From an uncultured Gemmataceae bacterium (GTDB taxonomy: Bacteria; Planctomycetota; Planctomycetia; Gemmatales; Gemmataceae): DNA of 64,000 bases. This document shows, one piece after another, positions 56,474 to 64,000 of this stretch. Each line of letters starts with the position of its first letter. The stretch's first letter is position 1. Position numbers and translations under genes: made by a program. The notes under the pieces were generated by a model that did not search any database, was not told where the DNA came from, and worked only from the letters and a program-made list of their open reading frames with translations. The DNA is taken from the NCBI GenBank assembly GCA_937923405.1, contig CALDUY010000020.1, positions 134,777 to 198,776 of the forward strand. Direction: 5' to 3'.

Positions 56474-57142
56474 ATGAAACTTCGACATCCACTGTTGCTG
56501 CGCGGTGCCGGCTTCGCCGTTAGCTGGCTCATTCGCGCCTGGATCGGGTCGCTCCGTTATCGCCGAGTGATGAGTCGGCCTGAATTGGTTCCGACCTATC
56601 CCGGACTATCGCAACGGTATCTGTATGCCTTCTGGCACGAGACACTGTTGTTGCCCGCTTATCAGTACAGCCACACTCCGACTCGGGTGCTGATTAGCGA
56701 ACATGCCGATGGAGAACTGATCGCACAAGTTTGTCGGCATCTGGGGTTAGGAACAATTCGCGGCTCAACCACGCGGGGCGGAGTCAAGGCGATTCGAGAG
56801 ATTCTCAAGTTAGCCGGACGGTCTCACATTGTCGTCACCCCCGATGGCCCACGCGGGCCGCGACGCCAGTTTCAAGCCGGCGTGATCTTTGTTGCCGCTC
56901 GCACGGGCTTGCCGATCGTGCCGGTCGCCTTTGCCTATCACAAGTGCTGGCGGATGCGCTCGTGGGATCGTTTCGCTGTGCCATATCCGTTCAGTCCGGC
57001 AGTGGGCGTACTCGGCGAACCGCTTCACGTGCCCGCGGAAGCCGGTCGCGACGAATTGGAACACTGGCGGCAAAAGGCACAAGCCGCGATGGATCAGGTG
57101 ATGGCGCGAGCCGAACAGTTGGCTACAAAAGAAAGATGGTAG
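56474..57142 (+). CDS. DUF374 lysophospholipid acyltransferase-like protein
   Basis: 222 residues; the ATG has gggagg 6 bases upstream. One N-terminal hydrophobic segment (GAGFAVSWLIRAWIGSLRY) is followed by DUF374 motifs: 'YAFWHETLLLPAY', 'ISEHADGELIAQVCRHLGL', 'RGSTTRGGVKAIREI' and 'VVTPDGPRGPRRQFQAG'. The family is related to LpxL/LpxM lipid A acyltransferases. It probably acylates a lipid at the inner membrane; whether that is lipid A cannot be told. It follows dapF by 58 bases. Confidence 0.88.
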   Translation: MKLRHPLLLRGAGFAVSWLIRAWIGSLRYRRVMSRPELVPTYPGLSQRYLYAFWHETLLLPAYQYSHTPTRVLISEHADGELIAQVCRHLGLGTIRGSTTRGGVKAIREILKLAGRSHIVVTPDGPRGPRRQFQAGVIFVAARTGLPIVPVAFAYHKCWRMRSWDRFAVPYPFSPAVGVLGEPLHVPAEAGRDELEHWRQKAQAAMDQVMARAEQLATKERW

Positions 57143-57192
57143 TTTTTCAGTCGCGCTAGTTGCTCTTGTAATTGCCACGGGAGATCGCTAGA

Positions 57193-57669
57193 GTGCCGCC
57201 CCCAAAGCTGTCCTTATCCGACGAGGCCGATCCGTCATTGGTCTGGGTCGTACGCGGCCTGTTGATCGGCATTGTATTGACGCTGTTGGCACTCTTTGGA
57301 GTAGCCCTGTGGCTAAATCCATATGAGGTGGACGGCTCGCCTCGTCGATTGGCCACCCATCAGCAGCTGGGGTTGCCGCCGTGTACCTTCGTGGCGGTCA
57401 CCGGGCAACCGTGTCCGGCCTGTGGGATGACGACGAGCTTCGCCTTACTGGTGCGCGGCGATGTAGCGAATTCTCTACGAGCGAACTGGGTGGGCACCTT
57501 ATTGGCTCTTTTTTGTCTTTTATTGATCCCCTGGGGAGTGGCTAGCATTGTACGAGGGCGTACTCTATTGATCCGCTCCCCCGAACAAGCGGCTCTGAGT
57601 GTCTGCATTATTCTGTTCAGTTTGATGATGCTCCGCTGGGCCTTCGTCGTTGTTGGCTCGGTCCTGTGA
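57193..57669 (+). CDS. DUF2752 membrane protein
   Basis: 158 residues from the GTG at 57193, with gggag 9 bases upstream; a TTG at 57172 is less likely. Helices at about 20-42, 98-118 and 133-155 flank the DUF2752 signature 'PPCTFVAVTGQPCPACGMTTSFALLVRGDVANSLRANW', given here as its conserved Cys, TG-PCP-CG and N positions. The three cysteines suggest a redox or metal role, but the family is uncharacterised. Common in planctomycetes. Confidence 0.9.
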   Translation: MPPPKLSLSDEADPSLVWVVRGLLIGIVLTLLALFGVALWLNPYEVDGSPRRLATHQQLGLPPCTFVAVTGQPCPACGMTTSFALLVRGDVANSLRANWVGTLLALFCLLLIPWGVASIVRGRTLLIRSPEQAALSVCIILFSLMMLRWAFVVVGSVL

Positions 57670-57709
57670 GGCCGGTTCAAGGTTAGGTTCCAAGGAAGGG
57701 AGAGGCGCA

Positions 57710-58393
57710 ATGGCGATCTGTTCTCGACGCGCTCTGCTGGGCTGGGCAGCCGGTGGGCTGGTGTTGACCAGCGGGTGTGATATGGCGTCGCTGGCCTACT
57801 TCCTACTACCCGAGAGCCGCATGGAGGCTCACATCAAGCACCTGCCTAGCGACGAAAAGGGCAAAAGTCCCAAAGTGGTCATTCTCACCTGGGCCGGCCT
57901 CGAAACTCGCTCTGAGTTCATCGGGGCCGATCGCCAACTCAGCGAAATGCTCGGCCTTCAGTTGAAGCAGTTGGCCGAGGAAGCCAAGGAAAATATCACC
58001 ATCGTGCCTGTCCGCAAAGTCGAGGAGTTCAAAAACGCTACTCCTTCGTGGAAGAGCATGGACTTGGCCGAGATTGGCCGCCGCTTCAACGCCGACTACG
58101 TCATCTACCTGGAGCTGAATTCCATGAGCCTTTATGAGCCGGGCATGGGCAACATGCTCATGCGCGGTCGTGTGACCTTGAACGTGCAATTGTGCGAAGT
58201 AGCCAAACCGGACGAAACGCCGCTTAGTCAACCGTACTCGTGTGTCTATCCCGGCGAGGCTCCCGGGGCGGTGCCGGTGGAGAACGCGGCCCAGAAGATG
58301 CAGTTCCGTCAAGCATTTCTGCACAAAGTGGCTCGCGATCTCTCGCTGAACTTTGCCAGGTACTCCCGGCATGAAAGATACCGCATGGAATGA
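57710..58393 (+). CDS. Putative lipoprotein, unknown function
   Basis: 227 residues from the ATG at 57710, with gggagagg upstream. The leader carries an arginine pair (SRRALLGWAAGGLVLTSGC) and ends in a lipobox Cys, so it could use the Tat route. The body resembles small curli-assembly/LpoB-like folds: 'KVVILTWAGLETRSEFIGADR', 'LAEIGRRFNADYVIYLELNSMSLYEPG', 'LMRGRVTLNVQLCEV'. Such proteins occur widely in planctomycetes without assigned role. It follows the DUF2752 gene by 40 bases. Confidence 0.75.
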   Translation: MAICSRRALLGWAAGGLVLTSGCDMASLAYFLLPESRMEAHIKHLPSDEKGKSPKVVILTWAGLETRSEFIGADRQLSEMLGLQLKQLAEEAKENITIVPVRKVEEFKNATPSWKSMDLAEIGRRFNADYVIYLELNSMSLYEPGMGNMLMRGRVTLNVQLCEVAKPDETPLSQPYSCVYPGEAPGAVPVENAAQKMQFRQAFLHKVARDLSLNFARYSRHERYRME

Positions 58394-58518
58394 GCGGTCT
58401 GTGGCGATTCTCTTCTGGCCCTTGCTCAGTTGGTCCATAGGATGAGCCGAATTGCCGAGCCGCTCCTCGCCTCTCTCGCGAGGAAGTCGGCTCGCTGGCG
58501 CTCTCGGGATCTCTCACC

Positions 58519-59862
58519 ATGCGACCCATCACGACACAACTTTTATTCACTTTGGCAGTGCTGTTCGGCATCAACACGATGAACTTCTATGATCGCCAGG
58601 TACTGCCCGCCGTTCAGGAAGCGATTCGTAAAGACTGGCAGTTGGACAACAAGCACTTCGGTGCCCTGGGCACTGCCTTCATCTTGCTTTATGCCGTCGT
58701 TGGGTTGCCGTTGGGTCGCGTCGCGGATCTGTGGCAGCGGCGGTGGATTCTGGCCGTGGGAGTAGCTCTGTGGAGCGTCTTCACCTTTCTTTCAGGCTTG
58801 GCTCAAGGGTTCTGGTCGCTGTTTGTACTGCGGCTGGGAGTCGGAATCGGCGAAGCCAGTTGTGCCCCGGCGGCCTCTTCGCTTATTGGCGATCTCTTTC
58901 CTCCGAATCATCGCGCTCGGGCCATGTCCATTTTCATGCTCGGTCTTCCGATCGGTCTGGCTCTGAGCTACCTCGTCAGCGCGGAGATTGCTTCAAGGTA
59001 CGGCTGGCGTGAGGCGTTCTTTGTCGCCGGTGTTCCAGGGCTGATTCTGGCCGTGGCCGCTCTGTTCCTCACCGAGCCACCCCGTCCCTTACAAAGCGTG
59101 CAGACGCCGCCGTTTTTCCAGTCGGTTCGTCAGGTGTTGGTGCCGCCGACCATGTGGTGGATCATCCTCTCCGGGGCGCTGCACAACTTCAATATGTATG
59201 CTCTGGGCACCTTCCTGGCCTCGTATCTGAAGTTGTATCACGGCGTATCAATCGCTCAGGCGGGGCGGATCAGTGCCTTGACCTATGGCTTTGGCGCACT
59301 GGGAATCTTCGTCTCGGGCTGGTTCGGCGATCGTGCGTTTCGTCGCCATCGCTCGGGCCGACTCCGTGTCGCCTGGATCTCACTGGCGTTGGCGATTCCT
59401 TTTCTACTTCTCGCCTTAGCCGCTCCCGAGGGACAGGTTTGGCTCTGTGCCCTGTGGTTGCTGTTGGGGTGCTTTTTGCTCTATGCCTACTATGGCACAA
59501 TCTACGCTGCTATTCAGGATATTATCGCTCCGCAAATGCGAGGAATGGCGATGGCGGTGTACTTTTGCGCCATGTACTTTCTCGGTGCGGTGCTTGGCCC
59601 CATCGCCACCGGCGTGTTGAGCGACTACTTCGCTCAGCGTGCCGAGACCCTTGGAGTGCTGAGCGAGACAATGCAGAGTCGAGCCGAGGCTGGCGAAGAC
59701 TTGAAGAGTCTTTACACCGGCATCGGCCTGCATGACACGATGTTTGTGGTGCCCATCCTTACCGCTCTCTTGGTCGGGGTGCTGTATCTCGCCTCGCGCA
59801 CGGTCAGCGCCGATATCGAACGTCTCCAGCAATCGACGACATCAGCAAGCCCTCACTCGTAG
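58519..59862 (+). CDS. MFS transporter (Spinster-like group)
   Basis: 447 residues with 12 predicted helices. The MFS loop 2-3 motif is 'GRVADLWQRRWILAVG' and motif C-like 'RLGVGIGEASCAPAASSLIGD' follows; 'FYDRQVLPAV' in helix 1 is typical of the Spinster-like and hexuronate-like group. A long acidic insertion near 370-395 ('ETMQSRAEAGEDLKSLYTGIG') lies before the last helix. Substrate unknown. Its 3' end overlaps the ABC permease gene on the other strand by 10 bases. Confidence 0.92.
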   Translation: MRPITTQLLFTLAVLFGINTMNFYDRQVLPAVQEAIRKDWQLDNKHFGALGTAFILLYAVVGLPLGRVADLWQRRWILAVGVALWSVFTFLSGLAQGFWSLFVLRLGVGIGEASCAPAASSLIGDLFPPNHRARAMSIFMLGLPIGLALSYLVSAEIASRYGWREAFFVAGVPGLILAVAALFLTEPPRPLQSVQTPPFFQSVRQVLVPPTMWWIILSGALHNFNMYALGTFLASYLKLYHGVSIAQAGRISALTYGFGALGIFVSGWFGDRAFRRHRSGRLRVAWISLALAIPFLLLALAAPEGQVWLCALWLLLGCFLLYAYYGTIYAAIQDIIAPQMRGMAMAVYFCAMYFLGAVLGPIATGVLSDYFAQRAETLGVLSETMQSRAEAGEDLKSLYTGIGLHDTMFVVPILTALLVGVLYLASRTVSADIERLQQSTTSASPHS

Positions 59863-62480
59863 GCGATGGCGTCGGGAATGCGTAAGGTCGTGGCATGGTA
59901 AGCGGGCCACAGTCCAGCCAGCGTGGCGAACAACACCGCCGAGAAGCAGACAATACCCGCTTCCACCCAGGGAATCTGCATCGGAAAGGTAAAGCCCGAC
60001 TCGTCGAAGATCAGTATGTCCAGAACGTACCACTCGAGCAACAGGCCGATGGCGAAACCAATGATCGCGCCGATCAGTCCCATGAGGACGGCTTCGGCCA
60101 GCACCGAGCGAAGAATCTGACCGCGTGAGGCTCCGACGGCTCGGAGCAGGCCCAACTCGCGGCGACGCTGGAGCACGGAGATAAATAACGCGCTCACCAC
60201 GCCTAGCAGGGCCACCATGCCGACGATCGCTTGCTGGGCATAGACGAAGGCGTAGACCCGAGTCAGGGTGCGATGCACGTCACGATGCACATCAGGTCGG
60301 TTCAGGATGAACAGATTGTACTGTTCGCCGTAGCGAGCGAGGATTTCGTCGTGAATCTGCTGGGCATCAGCCTGCGGTTTGAGGAACAGATCGAAGACGC
60401 TGATCTGGTGATCGACGTACTTTTCGCGATACCAGGCACGATCCATCAGTATGGTGCCGCGGTTCCAAGTGTAGTCGGTCGCCAGGCCGACCACCTCGAC
60501 TTTGAGCATCTCGTCCCGTGCGGGAATCTGAATGAAATCGCCGACTTTGACGCCATAGAGAGCGGCAAAGTTTTCGGAGACAACGACAGTCCCTTTTTCG
60601 CGGAGTCGAGGAAATTTGGACAGGTTTCTCGCCAGTGGTCGCTCGGTTTTCACCTGGTCGAACGCTGCGGTGTCCAAAGCGATGAGGAAGACATAATGAT
60701 TCTGTCCCGTGCGTTGGCTGTAGTAGCCGACCTCGTGCATGCGAACCGGTAAGACCGCCTCAACGCCGTCGATTACCTTGAGTTTCTCCTCAAATTCCTC
60801 GGGCATGGTCAGGGCCGCACCGCCGGAAGTGACCGGCGATCCCGCGGTGACGAACAGGTCGGCATCAATCTTCTCTTCCAGCCAATCATAGATGCCCACT
60901 CGGGTCGATTTCAGAAAGCCGGAGGTTTGCACCATCAGAGCGGCGGTGGCCGCCAAAGCGGCGATCACCAAACCAGTCCGACCCGGAGTGCGAACGAGAT
61001 TGTCGGCGGCGAGACGCCCTTCGAGTCCGAGCAAATAGCGAAAGAGCGGCTGAAGGATCCGACCGAAGATCGCCGAGAAGAACGGCGTCGAGACCAGGCC
61101 GCTGAGTACCAGACAGACGATGCCGGCGAACATGCCGGTCCGTAGCGGCATCTGCTCACGATAGCGGACCATAAGAACGCCGGCTAACATCAACAGCAGA
61201 GAGGCAGTGATCTGCAGAGCGAAGTAAATTACCTGGTCGCGGCGCGGCACTCGGCGAACAGCGTCTGCTGGTTCCTCACTGGCCGCTTGCATAGCCGGCA
61301 CCAGCGCCGCCAGCACGGCTACTGCCGTGCCGGAGATCACCGCTACGATCATCAGCCAAGTGGGGAAGAGTAGTTGCGGGCTGTCGATCGGCACCATCAA
61401 TTCGCTGGTGGTGTTGGCCAACGGTCCAATAGCCAGCCGTGCTAACGACCAGCCCAACGGCAACCCCAGAGCCGAGCCAATCAGTCCCATAAGGAAGGAT
61501 TCGCCCATGAACAGGCCGGCGATCTGGTAGCGTGTCGCCCCCACCGAGCGCAGAATGCCGATGTCGTGTCGGCGTTCGGCCACGCTGACCGATAGGGCGT
61601 TGTACACCAGGAACAGCCCCACGACCAAGGCCCCCGCGCCGCCGATGGTGAAGCCAATCTCCAGTCCCGCTGTCACGTCGGAGACCATCTGTTTGCTCGT
61701 CTCGATAGAGCGCACATCGGCCCGTTGCCCGACCCATTGGCGTAGTCGCTCACTGACCTCCTCGAGATCAGCTCCGAGCGCGAGTCGAACTCCGATCTGA
61801 TGCACATAACCGGGCTTCTCGGGGAAACAGATCAGCGAGGCATTGTTCAGCTCCATTAAAACCACATGGCTTTTGTTCAACGGCAGGTCGCTGTCGCCCA
61901 GCCCGATGGTGCCCATGCGCGTAACCTCAGGAGTTTGCCCCGCGGTGCGCAGTTTGAAACGGCGCGATTTGGGATGGGTTTGCTCCAACTCGCTGGCTAA
62001 CTGCTCGGTGACCAGCGCGGGCGGAGCCACCAGAATCGCCATTTTTTCCAGGAGAGTGCGTGGCTGATAGTCCAAGTGAATGGTGATGCCGAGCTTCTTG
62101 GCCTCTTCGGCGGCGTCGGCTCCTCCTTTGTTCTTGACCCACTCGACGCCCCAAAGCCAAACCTGCTTATTGTTCAAATCGGCCACACTCATTCGCGTGA
62201 GAATCAACGGCATAACGTTCTCGATGCCGTCCAACTGAGCCGCGCGAAGCTCTCGGGCCAGATCCAGATGCACCCCAGTGTCGCCGTTGACCAGGATGAT
62301 GTCGAACAGTTTGGCTAGTGGATTGACGCCTTCCTCCACACCGATCTTCAGCGACTTGCTCAAGGCCTGAGTAGCCACAAGTGTGGCTACTCCCAGGGCA
62401 ATCAACAAGACGATGAGGACGGAACGAGCCAGTCGTTGCCGGACATAACCGAGGCTTAATGTGCGAAGCAGGGTTAGCAT
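59853..62480 (-). CDS. ABC transporter permease with two FtsX/MacB-like domains
   Basis: 875 residues. An N-terminal helix (SVLIVLLIALGVATLVATQAL) and a large extracytoplasmic domain precede the first three-helix FtsX block with 'RRHDIGILRSVGATRYQI' near 310. Four central helices and a second extracytoplasmic MacB_PCD-like domain follow, and the last FtsX block has 'RRRELGLLRAVGASRGQI'. This duplicated layout is that of type VII ABC transporters that act on lipoproteins or peptides in the envelope. It follows its ATPase gene by 3 bases. The MFS gene converges on it. Confidence 0.93.
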   Translation of the reverse strand: MLTLLRTLSLGYVRQRLARSVLIVLLIALGVATLVATQALSKSLKIGVEEGVNPLAKLFDIILVNGDTGVHLDLARELRAAQLDGIENVMPLILTRMSVADLNNKQVWLWGVEWVKNKGGADAAEEAKKLGITIHLDYQPRTLLEKMAILVAPPALVTEQLASELEQTHPKSRRFKLRTAGQTPEVTRMGTIGLGDSDLPLNKSHVVLMELNNASLICFPEKPGYVHQIGVRLALGADLEEVSERLRQWVGQRADVRSIETSKQMVSDVTAGLEIGFTIGGAGALVVGLFLVYNALSVSVAERRHDIGILRSVGATRYQIAGLFMGESFLMGLIGSALGLPLGWSLARLAIGPLANTTSELMVPIDSPQLLFPTWLMIVAVISGTAVAVLAALVPAMQAASEEPADAVRRVPRRDQVIYFALQITASLLLMLAGVLMVRYREQMPLRTGMFAGIVCLVLSGLVSTPFFSAIFGRILQPLFRYLLGLEGRLAADNLVRTPGRTGLVIAALAATAALMVQTSGFLKSTRVGIYDWLEEKIDADLFVTAGSPVTSGGAALTMPEEFEEKLKVIDGVEAVLPVRMHEVGYYSQRTGQNHYVFLIALDTAAFDQVKTERPLARNLSKFPRLREKGTVVVSENFAALYGVKVGDFIQIPARDEMLKVEVVGLATDYTWNRGTILMDRAWYREKYVDHQISVFDLFLKPQADAQQIHDEILARYGEQYNLFILNRPDVHRDVHRTLTRVYAFVYAQQAIVGMVALLGVVSALFISVLQRRRELGLLRAVGASRGQILRSVLAEAVLMGLIGAIIGFAIGLLLEWYVLDILIFDESGFTFPMQIPWVEAGIVCFSAVLFATLAGLWPAYHATTLRIPDAIAYE

Positions 62481-62483
62481 GGA

Positions 62484-63191
62484 TCATCCGGTCGCGATGG
62501 AAAACTCGGCTCGTGGATTGCGTACCTCGCTGGAGATCACGCCATCCCGAATGGTCACGAGTCGATCGCCATAATTGGCCGCATTGCGATCGTGAGTCAC
62601 CATGACCACCGAGCGTTTGCCAGGTTCAGGAAGACTGCGCAGCAGCTTGAGAATCTCGGTACTGCTGGCCGAGTCGAGATTACCCGTCGGCTCGTCGCAG
62701 AGAATGGCTTCTGGGTTGCAGACTAGAGCACGAGCAACGGCGACGCGTTGCATTTCGCCGCCGGACATCTCGTCGGGAAAATGCTCGGCTCGGTGAATCA
62801 GGCCAACTCGTTCCAGCGACTCGGCGGCGTCACGCAGGGCCTTACTGCGAGAAGAGCCGCCTAGCAAAAGTGGTAAAGCCACATTCTCCGCCGCCGTCAG
62901 GGTGGGCAACAGGTTGAAGAATTGAAAGATAAACCCGATCCGAGTTCTCCTTAACAGGGATCGTTCACGATCCGACATGGCGGCCAGATCCTTGCCCAGG
63001 AACAGCGCCTTGCCCGAGGTCGGCGTATCCAACCCGCCTAGCAGGTGCATCAGGGTCGATTTACCCGAACCCGACGGTCCCATGATGGAGACAAACTCGC
63101 CAGCCTCGATAGTCATGCTGACCCCGCGTACCGCCTGTACGCTCCGACGTCCCTGCTGGTAGACCTTTGTCACCTCAAACAATTCCATCAT
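62484..63191 (-). CDS. ABC transporter ATP-binding protein (LolD/MacB type)
   Basis: 235 residues. Walker A 'GPSGSGKSTLMHLLGGL', the LolD-type loop 'RTRIGFIFQFFNLLPTLTAAENV', the signature 'MSGGEMQRVAVARAL', Walker B 'AILCDEPTGNLDS' and the H-loop 'VMVTHDR' are all intact. It powers the permease encoded directly downstream. The start may be either of two adjacent ATGs. An ettA gene lies 18 bases upstream on the same strand, so a common transcript is possible. Confidence 0.95.
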   Translation of the reverse strand: MMELFEVTKVYQQGRRSVQAVRGVSMTIEAGEFVSIMGPSGSGKSTLMHLLGGLDTPTSGKALFLGKDLAAMSDRERSLLRRTRIGFIFQFFNLLPTLTAAENVALPLLLGGSSRSKALRDAAESLERVGLIHRAEHFPDEMSGGEMQRVAVARALVCNPEAILCDEPTGNLDSASSTEILKLLRSLPEPGKRSVVMVTHDRNAANYGDRLVTIRDGVISSEVRNPRAEFSIATG

Positions 63192-63209
63192 GGGTTGGGT
63201 TCACTCTAT

Positions 63210-64000
63210 CTACTGGTGGAGCTTCTTGTACTTGATTCGGTGCGGCTGGTCAGCTTCCTGACCGAGGCGTTGGCGACGCAACGCTTCGTAGCTCTGGTAG
63301 TTGCCTTCGTGCCAGACGGTTTTACTATCTCCCTCGAAGGCGAGAATATGCGTGCAGATACGATCGAGAAACCAGCGGTCGTGACTGATGATGACCGCAC
63401 AGCCGCCGAAGTTCAAGAGCGCCTCTTCCAAGGCACGCAGGGTGTCTACATCCAGATCATTGGTCGGCTCGTCCAACAGCAGTAGGTTGCCGCCCCGTCG
63501 CAGCAGTTTGGCTAGATGTACCCGGTTGCGTTCACCTCCCGACAATTCACCGACCTTGCGTTGCTGATCTGGCCCTTTGAAGTTGAACCGCGAGACATAG
63601 CCCCGCGAGGCGACCTTCTGCTTGCCGCCTAGCAAGATCGTGTCGGTGCCGCCGGTAATCTCCTCGAACACGGTGTTGGAGTCGTTCAGCGTGTCGCGCG
63701 ATTGATCGACGTAGGCGGGCAGCACGCTCTCGCCGACGATGAGTTTACCTGCATCCGGTTTCTCCTGTCCCATAATCATTCGGAACAACGTGGTCTTCCC
63801 CGCGCCGTTGGGGCCGATGACGCCAACGATCCCCCCACGCGGCAGGTCGAAGTTCAGATCCTCCATGAGCAGATTATCGCCGAAGGCCTTGCGCACCGAT
63901 TCGGCACGCACCACGGTTCCCCCCAGAGGTGGGCCAGGCGGAATCTGTAAAACTAGTTCGTCCTCACGTTCCTCATATTGCTGTGCCGCCAATTTTTCGT
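63210..64000 (-). CDS. ettA: Partial energy-dependent translational throttle protein EttA (ABC-F)
   Basis: The frame continues past the window edge (Glu-Lys-Leu-Ala-Ala...), so only the C-terminal half, about 263 residues, is visible. The second ATPase domain shows '[17 protein letters not shown]', '[16 protein letters not shown]', '[19 protein letters not shown]' and '[17 protein letters not shown]', and the protein ends '[10 protein letters not shown]', as in EttA. The linker before this domain ('[22 protein letters not shown]') matches EttA rather than Uup or ABCF3. EttA gates the ribosome according to ATP/ADP. Confidence 0.93.
   Translation of the reverse strand, partial: EKLAAQQYEEREDELVLQIPPGPPLGGTVVRAESVRKAFGDNLLMEDLNFDLPRGGIVGVIGPNGAGKTTLFRMIMGQEKPDAGKLIVGESVLPAYVDQSRDTLNDSNTVFEEITGGTDTILLGGKQKVASRGYVSRFNFKGPDQQRKVGELSGGERNRVHLAKLLRRGGNLLLLDEPTNDLDVDTLRALEEALLNFGGCAVIISHDRWFLDRICTHILAFEGDSKTVWHEGNYQSYEALRRQRLGQEADQPHRIKYKKLHQ

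Overview
The window reads as a chromosomal segment of a planctomycete, most likely from the Gemmata side of the phylum. The evidence is the family content. There are three DUF1549/DUF1553 proteins with an N-terminal haem-type cysteine motif, two DUF1501 proteins with twin-arginine-like leaders, a DUF4058 protein, a membrane-anchored Ser/Thr kinase of the planctomycete layout, and many secreted proteins or lipoproteins of unknown function. No rRNA, transposase, integrase or CRISPR array was seen. The species cannot be told from the sequence.

Layout. 1-14200: secreted catabolic or surface-type genes (partial DUF1549 gene, toroid-like protein, fabH, DUF4058, a LysR regulator, then DUF1501 / DUF1549-DUF1553 / DUF1501 / beta-propeller in a row). 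14200-17000: small exported proteins, two of which look frameshifted. 17132-20176: tRNA-Ser and a transaldolase-glucose-6-phosphate isomerase fusion. 20516-25955: a seven-gene, translationally coupled operon that pairs a tungstate ABC importer (TupBCA) with an ECF-like membrane protein and both subunits of a molybdenum/tungsten storage protein, headed by a CsoR-like regulator that has lost most of its metal ligands. 25966-28935: mnmE behind a double-VWA protein. 29465-40871: HEAT/TPR protein, a third DUF1549/DUF1553 protein, a CPBP protease, two glycosyltransferase-type genes and the kinase. 41122-49235: a SelW-like selenoprotein with an in-frame UGA, a Tsr3-like protein, a second CPBP protease, a sugar isomerase-like gene, clpS and three poorly characterised genes. 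49372-64000: housekeeping genes (nth, fusA, proC, guaA, dapF, an acyltransferase, an MFS carrier, a MacB-like ABC pair, ettA).

The most distinctive parts are: (1) the tungstate uptake/storage operon, which links capture, transport and intracellular mineral storage in one transcript; (2) the selenoprotein gene at 41122-41361, where an ordinary ORF call stops at the Sec codon; (3) a dispersed family of palindromic repeats built on a GCAGGCTAAAGCCTGC core, including two inverted 140-170 bp copies with matching terminal inverted repeats; (4) a chain of hairpins in the long leader of fusA that ends in a terminator-like stem.

All calls rest on reading the DNA and translations by eye and on knowledge of the protein families. 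No database search, structure prediction or alignment was run.
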